The position numbers were made by a program, and so were the translations under genes. From Prosapia bicincta (lineage: Eukaryota; Arthropoda; Insecta; Hemiptera; Cercopidae): a DNA stretch of 64,000 nt. The stretch lies in contig JBAIZL010000002.1 of NCBI GenBank assembly GCA_036971475.1, positions 165,328,714 to 165,392,713 on the forward strand, given 5' to 3'. The notes under the pieces were generated by a model, which saw nothing but the letters and a program-made list of their open reading frames with translations, did no database searches and was not told the DNA's origin. Position 1 is the stretch's first letter; every line of letters begins with the position of its first letter. Below are positions 51,236 through 62,987 of the stretch, one piece after another.

Positions 51236-54200
51236 ATAGACATTTATTGTACCCTGAACCGTACGGTACTATAGCAGATAATTAGTTGTGTCGATGTCCT
51301 AACTCGAGAGTTTTATTTACTTTTTCAAAAACAATAAAAACAAAATGTGTAAATTTTAATCTTTCAATATTTAGAAGTCTAATTATTAAATTATATAATG
51401 ATCTAGTTCAACTTTTATGTAAACATAAAACAATTTGTATAATAGGTAAACTAATACGCCCAAATATATTACGAAAAGTTTACAAAATTAGAGGATATAC
51501 CAACAAATTTATAACTAGTTTCAAAACCTTGCTATGGGTGTGGTCATCAACTAAAACACTATTTATAAATATATCCTTCGGAAAACATAAATTCACATGT
51601 CAAGCAACAGCAACATTAACACAAATACATCAAAAACAAAACCAGATGTTGAATTCAAGGTCTGTTTTTCTGAGATGTTGAATGCAAAATGTAGCAGAGT
51701 ATTTAATTTAACTTGATATAATTTACCATAAACTTCGTATTTTTTTTCATTTAATGATATTGTATCAACGGTTTTGGGATATCTATTGATACTTTTGAGT
51801 TTGTAAAATTATGCATGGATTCGTGGATAATATTTTATACAACAATTTTGCTTCTGAAGATGATTCCAAAATCTTTTTTTCTCTGAAATAAAAATCTTGA
51901 ACAGTATTTTAAAAGTAATTATAATTTGTTTAAATTTGTGTTTTTTTTAACAAATAGTTTAATTACTCCCGAGAGGGTAAAATATTTGAATAATATTGTT
52001 TGTACTGACTGTTAAATATTTGTACCAATCGTTCTTCAATTTAAGAAACAAATTTATTTTTCAAAGAATACGTTATAGATTTACTTAACGTTTACGAAAT
52101 AAAGTGGTTTTAATATTCGAAAGTGTTATATATTAGGTTAGTTATAATATGTTAGTCTTATCAGAAGGATTTCTCTGATGCCTATGTTCATTATTGGTTC
52201 TCTTATTAATGTATATGTTTTTGGATAAAGACATAAATTACGTTGTATAGCCCTGAAATAAATATTTCTATTTACTTATTCCGTTAATTTTGAATTTATC
52301 AACATACCAGTACTAATGCATGCAGACTAAGTGCCTTTCTAACCTTACGGTTTACTGTTAAGTAACACTGAATCCAGGTTTATATCGGTCGTTAAATAAC
52401 TTCAACAATTAAATCTCTGCTTGGAAAGCAATTACTTTAACAGCTATTTCCAAGAATTATTACTATGACAGAACACTATAGTGGCAAGATACAAGCTCGA
52501 AACCTTTAATTAAATCTGAAAAAAAAAATTATTTAATTGTAACCAGGTATTAAAACCGTCTCTGTAGTGATTGCTAAATTAAAATCATAGTTGTATTATG
52601 TTGGTTTATTTTATTCTGTCTAGATTTGTTACAAAAAATAGAAATAATATTCGTTTTTATTAAGTGATTATTAGTTCAGTTTCGAGTACAGGGTAAAATA
52701 TTGGATTTTTCCTTTGTATCTTACTTGCCTTGCTAACTTACTTGCCTGGTATAAAACTACATTTAAATATATAAAATACGTGATTAATAGAAACATGAAA
52801 TACATTATTCTTAAGGCATTAATTTCTCGTCTGTACTAAAAATTCTTTCAGGGTTTAGAATTTCAGAAACGTAAAAATTATTACATATACACTAAAAGTA
52901 TCATATTATGAAAGAGCACTTTAGAACGTCGTATGATGTCTGATTCATTCTTAAGCTATTCAAATGAATTTAAAGAGCATTTGCAAATTGCTTCAAATGA
53001 CCTTAACGTTCTGATTTCGAGGTATTTAAGACAAGAATCTAATTGGCTAATTTGCTACTCCATCTGGTGGAAATATTTTCTTGGTTCATCTTGGTAGAAA
53101 TATTTTCTTTAAATGATATCTAATTGCTTGTGAATATTAAGAAGATGGATCCCTCTAATCGAACATTTCATTAATATAAAATTGTTTTTAGCAATTCATT
53201 TTTTAAAAAAATTCATGATTTCTAATCCCAGAAATGGGTTTTTTATTGTTTCCAATATATATTCTCATTGAGAACCACAATTTCGTTTATACCATGCACC
53301 TCAACAAAATGTATTTAGAAAGTTTGGACGATAAAACTTTATGAACAATAAATACTTTTCTTCTCATTGGAATTAAAATAGATTGACCTCAGTCGCTTTT
53401 CTGAAAATTGTTAACGGTTGTTATATACTAACGAAAAACATTTTCCGTTTATAAAGATTTTGATTGACTATGGGGTGAAAATAATAGAATGATTTGGAGT
53501 TAGAATATTTTAATGAGGATTGTCGTATATATTTTCGTGCCAGAGATTAGTGTCTCTTCGACTACTGTCAATGGGAAAAGTAACTTTTTAAAATAGCTAA
53601 TTTTTTTGAAATGTTCGTACGATAACTCAAACTGAAGTATGGGTATTTTATTAATTTAATATTTATTCTATATTTTCTTTAGAACGGTTAAATGTTAAAA
53701 TAGAAAGCAGAAAATAGAGCGTAGTACTATATAGTTTGTTAGCAAAAACTGTGATATGTGGCAAACTATTTGTGTGTGAAATACGTCTCTCCTTTCATAC
53801 TACGAATGTTTAACATATACAATTTTCCAGTTTATTGTTCTATTAGGAAACCTTTGTCTATTTTCACACTTTCCGATCACGTTTATTTATTACTAAAACC
53901 ATATCGGAAAATAAATTAGAATAATATTATCCTAACACAGTAAATGAATATTATTTGAAATATGAAATTATTAAACATTTATACGTTTATAGGTTTATTT
54001 TTAGACCGCGAACTTATGTTTTCCACTCAGGCAGTAGTTTTTACTACTTTAGAATTAAAAATAGAAACGTTTGGTCAGTATTTCCGTATGATGCTTACAC
54101 AAAGCTTGAATGATGCGGCGAATTTAAGACTTTCAATAATATTGAGCAAAATAAATTTATTTGGGTATTGCTTGTATCTAAATTTGTTAAAATGTATTGA

Positions 54201-55964
54201 ATGTAGTATATTAAATTTAAGTGTGTTGCACGCTTTCCATTTCACTTGCAGCATAAATAGTAATAATCAAAACATGTTTCTAGTAACCATTTTGCTTTCA
54301 CCACTGATAAAACTAAACTGTATAGGTAAAACACGGGAGAGTTGCCGCATCCGGGATTGTGCCCTCCCCCCCCCCCCCTCCTAGTTTTGACAAATTTTAT
54401 TCGGAACAGAATTTGTAGTGATGCTAACTGAGGACGCACAGTAGTCTTTAATGATTAAGTGAAGTGGTTTTGTTTCAGCTGCTCTGATTTTACATCTTTT
54501 TTAGATTTTTTTCTAAAGCATATCTGTTGTTTTGGCTTCAAAGCTATTTAATTTCAAACTACATTCTCAACCATCGTTAAATCAATGGATTAAGATTATT
54601 GTTTGAGCTTTGCAGCCACAATAAGTTTCGTGCCGAATATTTTTGGTCTAGTTGCCCCATCTTGACAGTCAAAGACAGGGACCAGTTAGCTGCATATAAG
54701 GAGTCGCCGCAGATAAGTTCGGTATGCATGCTGCACTTTTCTATTACGGGTTACTTGCCGCACATAGTGAATAATGTTTTTCTTAGATCTATAACATATC
54801 TTTTATAATGTTTCAAATCTATTGTTTCTCGTGTGTATTCTATAAATTGTTGTTTTGACTTTTGTAAACTTGATTATATATTTTTTTTTATCTATGTGAG
54901 AATAGTTGTAGCCTACCTAACGCAATCACTATTGGTCAGTTGTACTATTTATTTTTCTCTAAATAAGCGCAATCACTATATATTTTATGTATTGAATCGT
55001 TTTCACAAACTAGAGGCTTGCTTTACCAGTTTTTTGTTGGTTTCTGAAATGCGGAATGTCACCCTTACAGTTGTGGCGTATCACCCTTAGCATGCGGGTT
55101 GGAAGCCGCGAGGTAATGGTTTACAAAAAACATTCCACCACTCAAATGCTGTAAGATTAGGTTGTGAGATTTTGTAAATATAGCTAGTCAGTACATAACA
55201 TACTTAGTTTTATATTGTCTGTATCATGGGACTGAAATATAAATATTTAAAAATGTGCTCCACGTCTCCTGGCTTTACCTTACTTATGAATGTATCCCTT
55301 TAAAAGCGTAAAAAAAGTTTTTAACAATGAATATATTTTATATATTTATCTTACAAGCTACGGTCTAATTTATATCTTAAACATTAGTTAGTTATTATTT
55401 GTCTATAGTGGATTGTATAGCTATAATAGTAATTTGCGGAATAATGTTTAATATAAATTAATAAAGCATCTACGCCACAAATACCTTTTTAATTTTTGCA
55501 ATACTTTTATTAATTATATTAGTAATGTATCTATTTATTGTGTAAATTACCTCTGAGAGTGATTGCTATGCAATTTAAATGTACATAATTTAATTAATAA
55601 ATGAAAATTAGAGATTTTTATTGAATATGTTACAAACAAAACTGCCAGAGAAACGTTCTTATATTTTTGTATTGCTTTTTATATATGTATAATTGTATTT
55701 AAACAAGTTATTAGTATTCATCGTTTTTTAATGGATTTTTCAACAAGAAGAGCTCTAAAACAATGAATACATTTTACTAGCTAATTATAACTTCTCAAAA
55801 ATAACTTTTTTGTTTTTGACTATTTCAGATTTTTTCCAGATATCACGACCTGAAAAATAAATTATTCATAACCAGGACGCTAATATTAAAGAATTTCTTC
55901 ATTTTACTGGGAAAGTTTAGATTTAGGAGAAATTATTCTCTGGCTTTAAGTTACTATAGAAAAT
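51236..55964. other. Non-coding stretch
   Basis: Contains two longer open frames (51286-51681, 131 codons; 53962-54384, 140 codons) with no recognisable motif and AT-driven composition, which I do not call as genes. A C13 run lies at 54366-54378. The interval 54320-55130 has several GC-richer patches with TGCCGCA / ATGCGG words that may be a decayed repeat. Confidence 0.4.
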
Positions 55965-56185
55965 GTATTGTGTAAATTGTTCATTAGGTTGATGAGAGTA
56001 ATATACCCGTGAAGTATATTAGATTACGCCTTGGACACTCCTCCACACATAATCACAAGTTCCTACAATATAGCAGTTCCCTTAAGATACCTTGAAGATA
56101 GAACAGCAGAGCTTGATGTTTAAACTTTCGAATTGATGACGTTACCTTTTCATCTTCAAACCTCGACACTTTATTTCAACCTTCC
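55965..56185 (+). repeat. Dispersed repeat family R3, copy 2
   Basis: Counterpart of 22610-22860. Best block CCGTGAAGTATATTAGATT at about 56009-56027, followed by GGACACTC and CACATAAT in the same order. Confidence 0.6.
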
Positions 56186-57642
56186 TTATACTTAACTCTC
56201 AACTGTTTAGACTTTTTTAGTGTTTTGGTTGAGAGTGTTTATCCCTCAAAAATATTTTATTTTAATTTTTCATTTTCCATTTAAAGTTACTTTTAAATTG
56301 TAGGGCCATTTATTACGCAGTAAGGCAAGTAGGTAAGATAAAGTACCAAATTTCTTCACTACCCTTCTGAATTAACGAAAAGAGAACTATATCCACAATT
56401 GTCAGTAACACCAAGATTCAACCCTCAACTGAGTTTGTACATTTGAATCAAATATGTAGAGTATAATATTTAGTTTAAAAAAATATTTGTTTTTTTTAAG
56501 TTTGATTTTTGTATTATTTAAAACTATGTTTGGTTTAAAATTTGTAATTAGAATTTACATTTTTTAAATATGCTTTAGCGTTTAAACTTTAAAATGAATG
56601 GAAGAAATTTACAACAGAATTTTTACCAATCTTTCGTTGCTCTAAAGTCTTGAAACGTTGATAATGTTTTACAATTTATTAATAATAAAATAACAATTTA
56701 TTATGAATATTATGGCTTTCAAGTACTGTAATAGAAATCTATATTATAAAACGATAAAACCAATTTTTTTTGAATATAAATAAACAATAAAAAGGCACAG
56801 ACCAATTAGTTATATGAACGAAAAAACACATTTTTAAAAACAACTTCGAAGTTTAAATACTTTTTTCTAGACACCTGCAGATTTATCAGCCCATATAAAT
56901 TCATGTCCATATCAAGAGTGTCATATTAGTGTGAAATTAGTTACATTTAAATACTTTATTATTAAACTAAGATATGAATGTACTACTCAAATTTAAAATA
57001 AAAAGCTTTAAACCTATCCACAAATAACTGTTTCTTAGATAATCACCACTAAGTTTATTGTGATGCAAATTATACATACACTGTGAGAGTGTTTTCGCAA
57101 GGGTAGCTACAGTTTTCACCATTATCAGTGCATATGGTGCACCACCTTGAGAAGATCTATTTATCTTATAACCAATAAGTAAGCAACTCTCATCAATAGT
57201 GAAATTTTGTGGTCAATCTCAGTCAGGAGAATATATTACATCCACTCTAATAATGAATTATTTTCTTCATTTAAAAAAAGTTTTTGTCGATGGTATATAA
57301 AAAAGAAAAAATAGGTTTTCTGCAGAGGTGTTTTTTTTTTTTTGTTACAGCTCTGAAACTGTGTAGATGGTTACAAAACAAAAGAAGGTTTGACATCTTC
57401 AAAATGTGATGCATTTGATCAATGGTCAAATGATGGTAAAAAATTAAATAAAGGTAAAGGGAACAAAACAGAAAATAGCAATGTGTTTATGAAGATTAAG
57501 GAAACCTCTTCTCTAAAGAAGTAAAATGAAAAAAAAAATTAAGCAACTCCTACTGAGTTCAACAAAGAAAACTTTATTTTAGTTACTTTTTAATTTATAA
57601 TTACAGTTATTATAAATATGTATATACTTATGGCAGAATTAC
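56186..57642. other. Non-coding stretch
   Basis: AT-rich. No gene or recognised repeat. Confidence 0.45.
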
Positions 57643-57882
57643 AATATTAACCCGTCAGAGGTGGCATTCCGGTGTTTTTCTCCGTGTTTGTAAAAGAGTG
57701 ACATTCACCAAACTCTGTATAATTCACGAGACCCTTTCTAGGAACAATAACGTCGCTCGTTTCACAAGTTGTTAGGTTCTGTTGGTGATTCGTAAAACAT
57801 CACAGAGAATTTGTCAGTGTGCCAATTATCGCGTCACTTTTATCTCGGAGGAAAAATCTGTGTGTCACTCCTCACGTTTTGA
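57643..57882. mobile_element. Candidate piggyBac-type MITE
   Basis: TTAA at 57643-57646 is followed by CCCGTCAGAGGTGGCATTCC. An inverted, diverged counterpart ends at about 57882 (GGAGGAAAAATCTGTGTGTC reading inward), and a third terminus-like copy in the same inverse orientation lies at 58252-58285. TTAA followed by CCC is the hallmark of piggyBac-type ends. No TTAA is preserved on the right, so the border there is uncertain. Non-coding. Confidence 0.45.
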
Positions 57883-58251
57883 TTTTTGAAATATGTAATT
57901 TTAAATTTTTTACGTATATATAATGATACAATTGTAAATTAATTTAACTTGTGCAGATATTACAAAATATTTTAATTGATTTTTAATTTTAATATGGACA
58001 TAAAATAAGAAGAGTGAATAATAGGGTAGGGTCTACTATTTAGTATGAAACAAGAGGAATTTGATGTTCTTAGGGCAACTGGTTCAATTGAGAAGCTTTG
58101 GATTACAGTTGTGTAGAAGAAAACATAGACATCAATGTTGATGTCGACGAATGAAAGGATATAAGAAAGGATTATATAAGCAGATAAGAAATACACCATA
58201 GACTTACAATAATATAAAACGATAAAATGTATTTAATATGCCTCGGTGTCT

Positions 58252-58285
58252 ATTTTTTGTGGACCGGGATGAAAACTCCGTGTGC
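58252..58285 (-). repeat. Isolated terminus-like copy of the 57643 element
   Basis: GGGATGAAAACTCCGTGTGC followed by CACCGCTGGGG matches the reverse complement of the 57647 terminus and the 57850-57882 end. It could be the true right end of a longer (about 650 bp) element or a separate solo end. Confidence 0.4.
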
Positions 58286-58369
58286 CACCGCTGGGGTGGG
58301 GGATAAGTGGCATAATAGAATGCAAATTTCTATGTAACTGTTCATTTTTCACTCCAAACAGTATTTGAT

Positions 58370-58810
58370 GTTGGAGTATTATTTTGTTGTTACTATTCAT
58401 TACTAATCTTTTTCTTAGATTCTAATTCATGAAGAAGATGGAGCTCTATAACATTTCATTCTATCCATTTCTTTTAATGCTTCATTATTGCAAGGAACCC
58501 TTTTATTATAATTTCATATAAACCTTTTTGTAGCTGTTTTTTAGCTATGGCAAAGTTATCTCAGTGCTAAAGTGCTACATTTCAAAAACATGGAGTATTT
58601 CAGTTCGAATCTGACCGAGACATGAACTATTTTAAAATTTATGTAATGAATAAATATTTGATAAAAGTGTATTAGAATCAATTCTCATCGACTACAGGTT
58701 AAAAAAAAAATGTAATTGAACATGATTGGATGAATAAAACGTATTTGGCTCACGATTGAAAATTTGTACAAGATATATGTAAGGAGAGTATGCGCCAATA
58801 GAAGGAATTG
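58370..58810 (+). repeat. Dispersed tRNA-containing repeat family R4, copy 2
   Basis: Counterpart of 43868-44290. The tRNA-like part (58554-58620) is better preserved here: CTCAGTGCTAAAGTGC resembles an A box, and AGTTCGAATCTGACCG at 58602-58617 is a near-consensus B box. Polymerase III promoter function is inferred from these boxes only. Confidence 0.7.
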
Positions 58811-59070
58811 AATTAGGGAGATTTCTGGTTGGACATTAATTGGGACATAAAAGCTTAATTACGATTGTGTTATAGGAAACAGGTGAAAAGAACAAATTTC
58901 TAATTTGATAATTCCGGCAATACAAGACCGTTTAATTAAGGCAGTATAAGGCAGGATATAATCCCGGCTGTTTAATATGATTATGGGTATGCATATCTAT
59001 CCATATGAATGTAATTATGATAGATATCTAAATGTAGAGGTCTTTAGAGTAATTATAATGTATACAATAT

Positions 59071-59111
<41 letters not shown>

Positions 59112-59906
59112 TACTCTTGACCAAAATATCATCCAAAACTATTTAAGTTAAATTGGAATAGAATAATTGTTTTATTCACCGACATATAGATTTCAGTGAA
59201 TTGTAAAACCTGGTTCTCACTTAAAGGAATCACAGTAACTAGAAAAGCTCAGGCTTGTGATAATTTTTTTGTGTTTGGTATAGCGAGGGAGAAAGCAAAT
59301 TAACGTTTTCGTGGCTAATCTTGCCCAACCTATTTAAAAAAAGGAACGTCAGGTGGCAAATTGCTTTAATACAAAATATAAACATATCTCCCGAAATAAA
59401 AACAAAATATATTATTTTAAATTAAACCCCACAAGGGTACTAATTAAATTAAATCAAACATCTGCTTCCATTCCAAATACGGTTAGCCTTTCTCGTGCTG
59501 AATGACGTAATTAAAGTCTCTAAAAAGGATTCATTTTAATTAAAAAATTATAGAAAACGTTGATTTCGTCTAACAATTTATTTGAATTGTTTTCCACTAC
59601 CGTACAAACTTTGATTACTATTGTCTCTCTCTCTCTCTCTTTATTTCTCTTACTCTCCTTCTCTACTTATCTATCTATCTTTGTCTCCCTCTCTCTCTCT
59701 CTGTTTATTTCTCTTATTCTCCTTCTCTACTTATATATCTATCTCTTTAGCTATTAAGTATTTAATTACTGGTTGGATTTTTTTTTTTTAATGTAATACA
59801 TTTTATTTTACTATGTAATTGTGAGAAGCCATTTTTATATTTAAAAAAAATATAAATGCTATAACTACAAAATAAAATGTAATCATAACAAAAGTACAAA
59901 CTGGGG
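58811..59906. other. Non-coding stretch with simple repeats
   Basis: A TA tract lies at 59078-59107. At 59624-59750 a CT-rich block of about 70 bp is tandemly duplicated: (CT)n, then TTTATTTCTCTTA, CTCCTTCTCTACTTAT and (ATCT)n, repeated once with small changes. No gene seen. Confidence 0.6.
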
Positions 59907-60450
59907 TAACGAACACGATGAGGCCACGTGCAGCTAACATGACTTTAGGAAACATCTGACGAAAATACAACAAATATACTTACGCACCATATATGATAAG
60001 GTCACGTGTAGCAAACATTACTTAAAGAAACATCTGCCTTAAATATATCAAATATACTTACGCAGCAAACACGATAAGGTCACGTGTAGGAACTATGAAT
60101 TTAAGAAACATTTGTCAAAAATGTAACAAATATACTTACGCAGCAAACACGATAAGGTCACGTGTAGGAACTATGAATTTAAGAAACATTTGTCAAAAAT
60201 ATAACAAATATACTTACGCAGCAAACACGATAAGGTCACGTGTAGGAACTATGAATTTAAGAAACATTTGTCAAAAATATAACAAATATACTTACGCAGC
60301 AAATATGGTAAGGTTACGTGCAGCAAACATGACCCTAGGAAACATTTTCCGCAAATGAAAGAAATATACAAATGCAGAAAACATGTTCACACAAGGTCAC
60401 GAGTTCGCCAATCATGACAACCGCAATCATCTGGCGGAAACATGAAATAC
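59907..60450 (+). repeat. 78-bp minisatellite, about seven copies, open across units
   Basis: AAATATACTTACGCA recurs at 59972, 60050, 60128, 60206 and 60284, exactly 78 bp apart, with a diverged unit at 60362. The three central units are nearly identical and outer ones diverge, as expected of unequal exchange. Because 78 is 26 codons, one frame is open across the central units (60095-60358, 87 codons) and encodes a 26-residue repeat containing NICQKYNKYTYAANTIRSR. The flanking units carry stops in that frame. No start context, flanking exons or known domain supports a protein, so I annotate DNA repeat only. Confidence 0.85.
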
Positions 60451-60998
60451 GAGCATCCATAACATTAATCTATTTATATTAGATTCTGCACTGCAAGGAG
60501 CAGGAAATGGAGAGATTCAAACAGGAAAGTTTGTTGTAGCCTAAGCTTTTTGTTATAAAGCCGTAAATGATCTTAATTTGGGCCCCTTGAAGTGATCTGA
60601 CCTTGTCTTTCTAAAGTGGATAAAGAACAGTAAAGTTTTTAGTGTTCGATGTCTTATGGGATCTAGTGCTTTAAACCTAAATTGCATGTAAATATTTCAT
60701 GCTAGTTTACTTTGATTTTTGCTATTGATACAGTAATTAATATTTTAATTATAGAATAATTTAAAGATAATTGTCAATTTAAATATGTTCACAAAAAACT
60801 TCACAAAGGATTTTTTTATAATTTGTTATGTTTGTTAATTTTGCTTTTGTTTTTTAATATTACAACATAAATTTATTCATTTTAAACCAGTACTAATTGT
60901 ATTGTTTACTCTTAGTAACGAATTCTTTCAAGTGAACAACTTTTTTCTAATTAAAGAATAAAATAATGGTACAACTCAGAAATACAATTTTTTTATTT

Positions 60999-61202
60999 CA
61001 TACGCGTTTCAACGACTAATTTGTCGTCATCCTCAGTGAAGATACACAAATCTAATTAACTAAAAAAATTAATAAACATAACGTATAAAGTTTTATCTTA
61101 AACGTTAAAACTTTATTTGTTATGTTTAATCATTGTTTTAGTTAATTTGATTTTTGTATCATCACTGAGGATGACGACAAATTAGTCGTTGAAACGCGTA
61201 TG
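60999..61202. mobile_element. Short foldback element with CTGAGGATG hairpin in both arms
   Basis: CATACGCGTTTC at 60999-61010 pairs with GAAACGCGTATG at 61191-61202, and pairing continues inward over about 85 bp per arm through GACGACAAATTAGTCGT and beyond, with some mismatches. The loop is AT-rich. Each arm carries CTGAGGATG, a 5-bp stem ACGAC / GTCGT, then TGAAACG (61165-61196 plus; 61005-61036 minus). Non-coding and MITE-like; no clear target duplication seen. Confidence 0.7.
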
Positions 61203-62229
61203 AATCTTTAATTATAACTTTCACTCACAAGCCAGGTCGAATATTATTAATAACTTTTTTCTAGTTCATTTTTTCAATAAGCAAAAGATTTTCATTAACC
61301 GTAGGAACTATGGTGTTGGATTAGCTTTTTTTTATAACCTAAGAGTTTAGTGGATCTTTCTTCATCATTGAACCAATTATTTATATCTAACTCGTAATAA
61401 AATTTTAAAAAAAACTGTATGGAATATTTAATTTACAACATCTTTAGTACTTAAAGAAATAATACAAACATATTTTAGTTTGATTTAGTTCAAAATTATT
61501 CTCTTCTCATAAAGGTCAATGTGTATTTTAAATTTTATTTCCTTCTTTATGAGAAATTTCGTTATCTATTGTATTAATTGACTGCAATTAAATACTTAAA
61601 TCAATACTTGTATCTCTGTTTATAGTTTAACAATTATTTATCTTCCTTTAGTAAATAATAAATTTTTATTTTTAAATTTTACATCAAAATAAAACATTTA
61701 AAGAATTTTATGATTCGTTGATGATTACAATACATACATAATAAAGCATTTATGATATACAAAAAACGAAATGATTTGATTTTCCTAATCCAGGTCATAT
61801 AGGTGTTACTTGTCAATTATTTTATAATATATAATGAAGTAATGCTTGAATATGATGAGTTATTTTAGTTTGGGGTAACGTAAAAAAAGTATAAATTGAA
61901 AACGAGTAAAAATAAAATAACAGATTTTTTCGTGGGACACGTTTCTTAGCTCGTTTCCTGTCGCAAAGTGACGTGTAGCCCGCAGTCCATGATCTCGAAT
62001 GCAAACAGTGGCTTTGCGCTTAAACACGGTATGTTTACCTTTTGCGTTTGTACGGTTCCCTTTTAACAAACAAATATCACTGTATTCTAGACGTATATAC
62101 TTGAGTGTTGGAGCTCTAAAATTCGATACATTTTATTTATCTAATTTCTGCTAAGTTCTAAAATCTATTTACATTTCATTATTAAAACAAAATATTATTG
62201 AGATTTGTACGAAATATATCACTTGTTAA
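61203..62229. other. Non-coding stretch
   Basis: AT-rich with a GC-richer patch at 61925-62060 whose minus-strand frames (basic, about 60-69 codons) match nothing I recognise. Confidence 0.4.
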
Positions 62230-62987
62230 AAATATGTGCGTGGGTGTCTGTGAATGGTATTGGTGCGCATGGTTTGAATGGGTATAGTCTTGTGTGATAT
62301 TTTAATTTATAGTTATAGTTTTTGGGTATTTCGGTGAGTGACTAATAAGTTTTTTATTGTAATAAGGTATTTGCTAGTTGGGTCTGGGATTTGTTCGTAT
62401 TTATTTTCTTTCATGTAGTTAGTCATTGAATCGATGTATTTGGTATTTTCTATTACTACTGGTGTATTTGTTTTATTGGATTTTAATATTAAGTAGTCGT
62501 TGTTTTCTAGTTTTTCTCTAAGTTTTATAATTTCTTTTTTATTAATATATTGTTCCGTTTTTTTTGTTTTTTCCGTTTTTATTAGGTTAATTTTATTATT
62601 CATTATGTTTCTTATGTGTTCAGTATTTTGGTGGGTAATTTTGTGGATGTTAGATTCTGTGGCAACTATTAGGTTTTTCATTATTTGTTTTTTGTTGAAA
62701 TTAGGTAGGTTATATTTATTATTGTTTTTTTCTTTTTCAGTAAACTGTATTTTAGTTAAGTTTATGAATTTGTTGTTGTTAGAGGTGTGGATTGGTTCTA
62801 GGCTATTATTTAGGTTATGCTGTTGTATTGATAAATTTTCAATTTTTCTGTTTTGTCTATTTATTGTGTTTGTTTTATGTTTTATTATAATTTGTTGTGT
62901 TTTTCGTGTCGAAAAGTTATCGAAAAATTCGAATAGATCGTTTATCGTGTCGAATAAATCGACACCAAAATTACTTCCAATTTAACA
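62230..62987 (-). pseudogene. Penelope-like element, inverted 5' half
   Basis: On the minus strand one frame is open from just after a stop at about 62990 down to 62313, roughly 220 codons. It carries the N-terminal landmarks of Penelope-like elements: NKFINLTKIQFTEKE (compare the NLSxxxLTxxE block) and, near its end, YLILKSNKTNTPVVI with YIDSMTNYM, matching the LKxDKGxxxVVxxxxxY block that precedes the RT. Past the stop, a shifted frame still reads TRLYPFKPCAPI, resembling the next RLYGLPKxHK..P block. The strand is opposite to the 3' half that begins immediately to the right. A hydrophobic frame on the other strand (62500-62985) is only its shadow. Confidence 0.75.

Noticed and set aside
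51286..51681. 131-codon open frame
   Set aside because: No recognisable domain; Lys/Ile/Phe-rich as expected by chance in this composition.
53962..54384. 140-codon open frame
   Set aside because: Leu/Ile/Asn-rich composition typical of AT-rich noise, ends in a proline run from a C13 homopolymer, and no motif is recognisable. Not called as a gene.
62500..62985. 161-codon hydrophobic plus-strand frame that looks like a membrane protein
   Set aside because: It is the antisense of the Penelope-like N-terminal region, whose minus-strand translation has family motifs.
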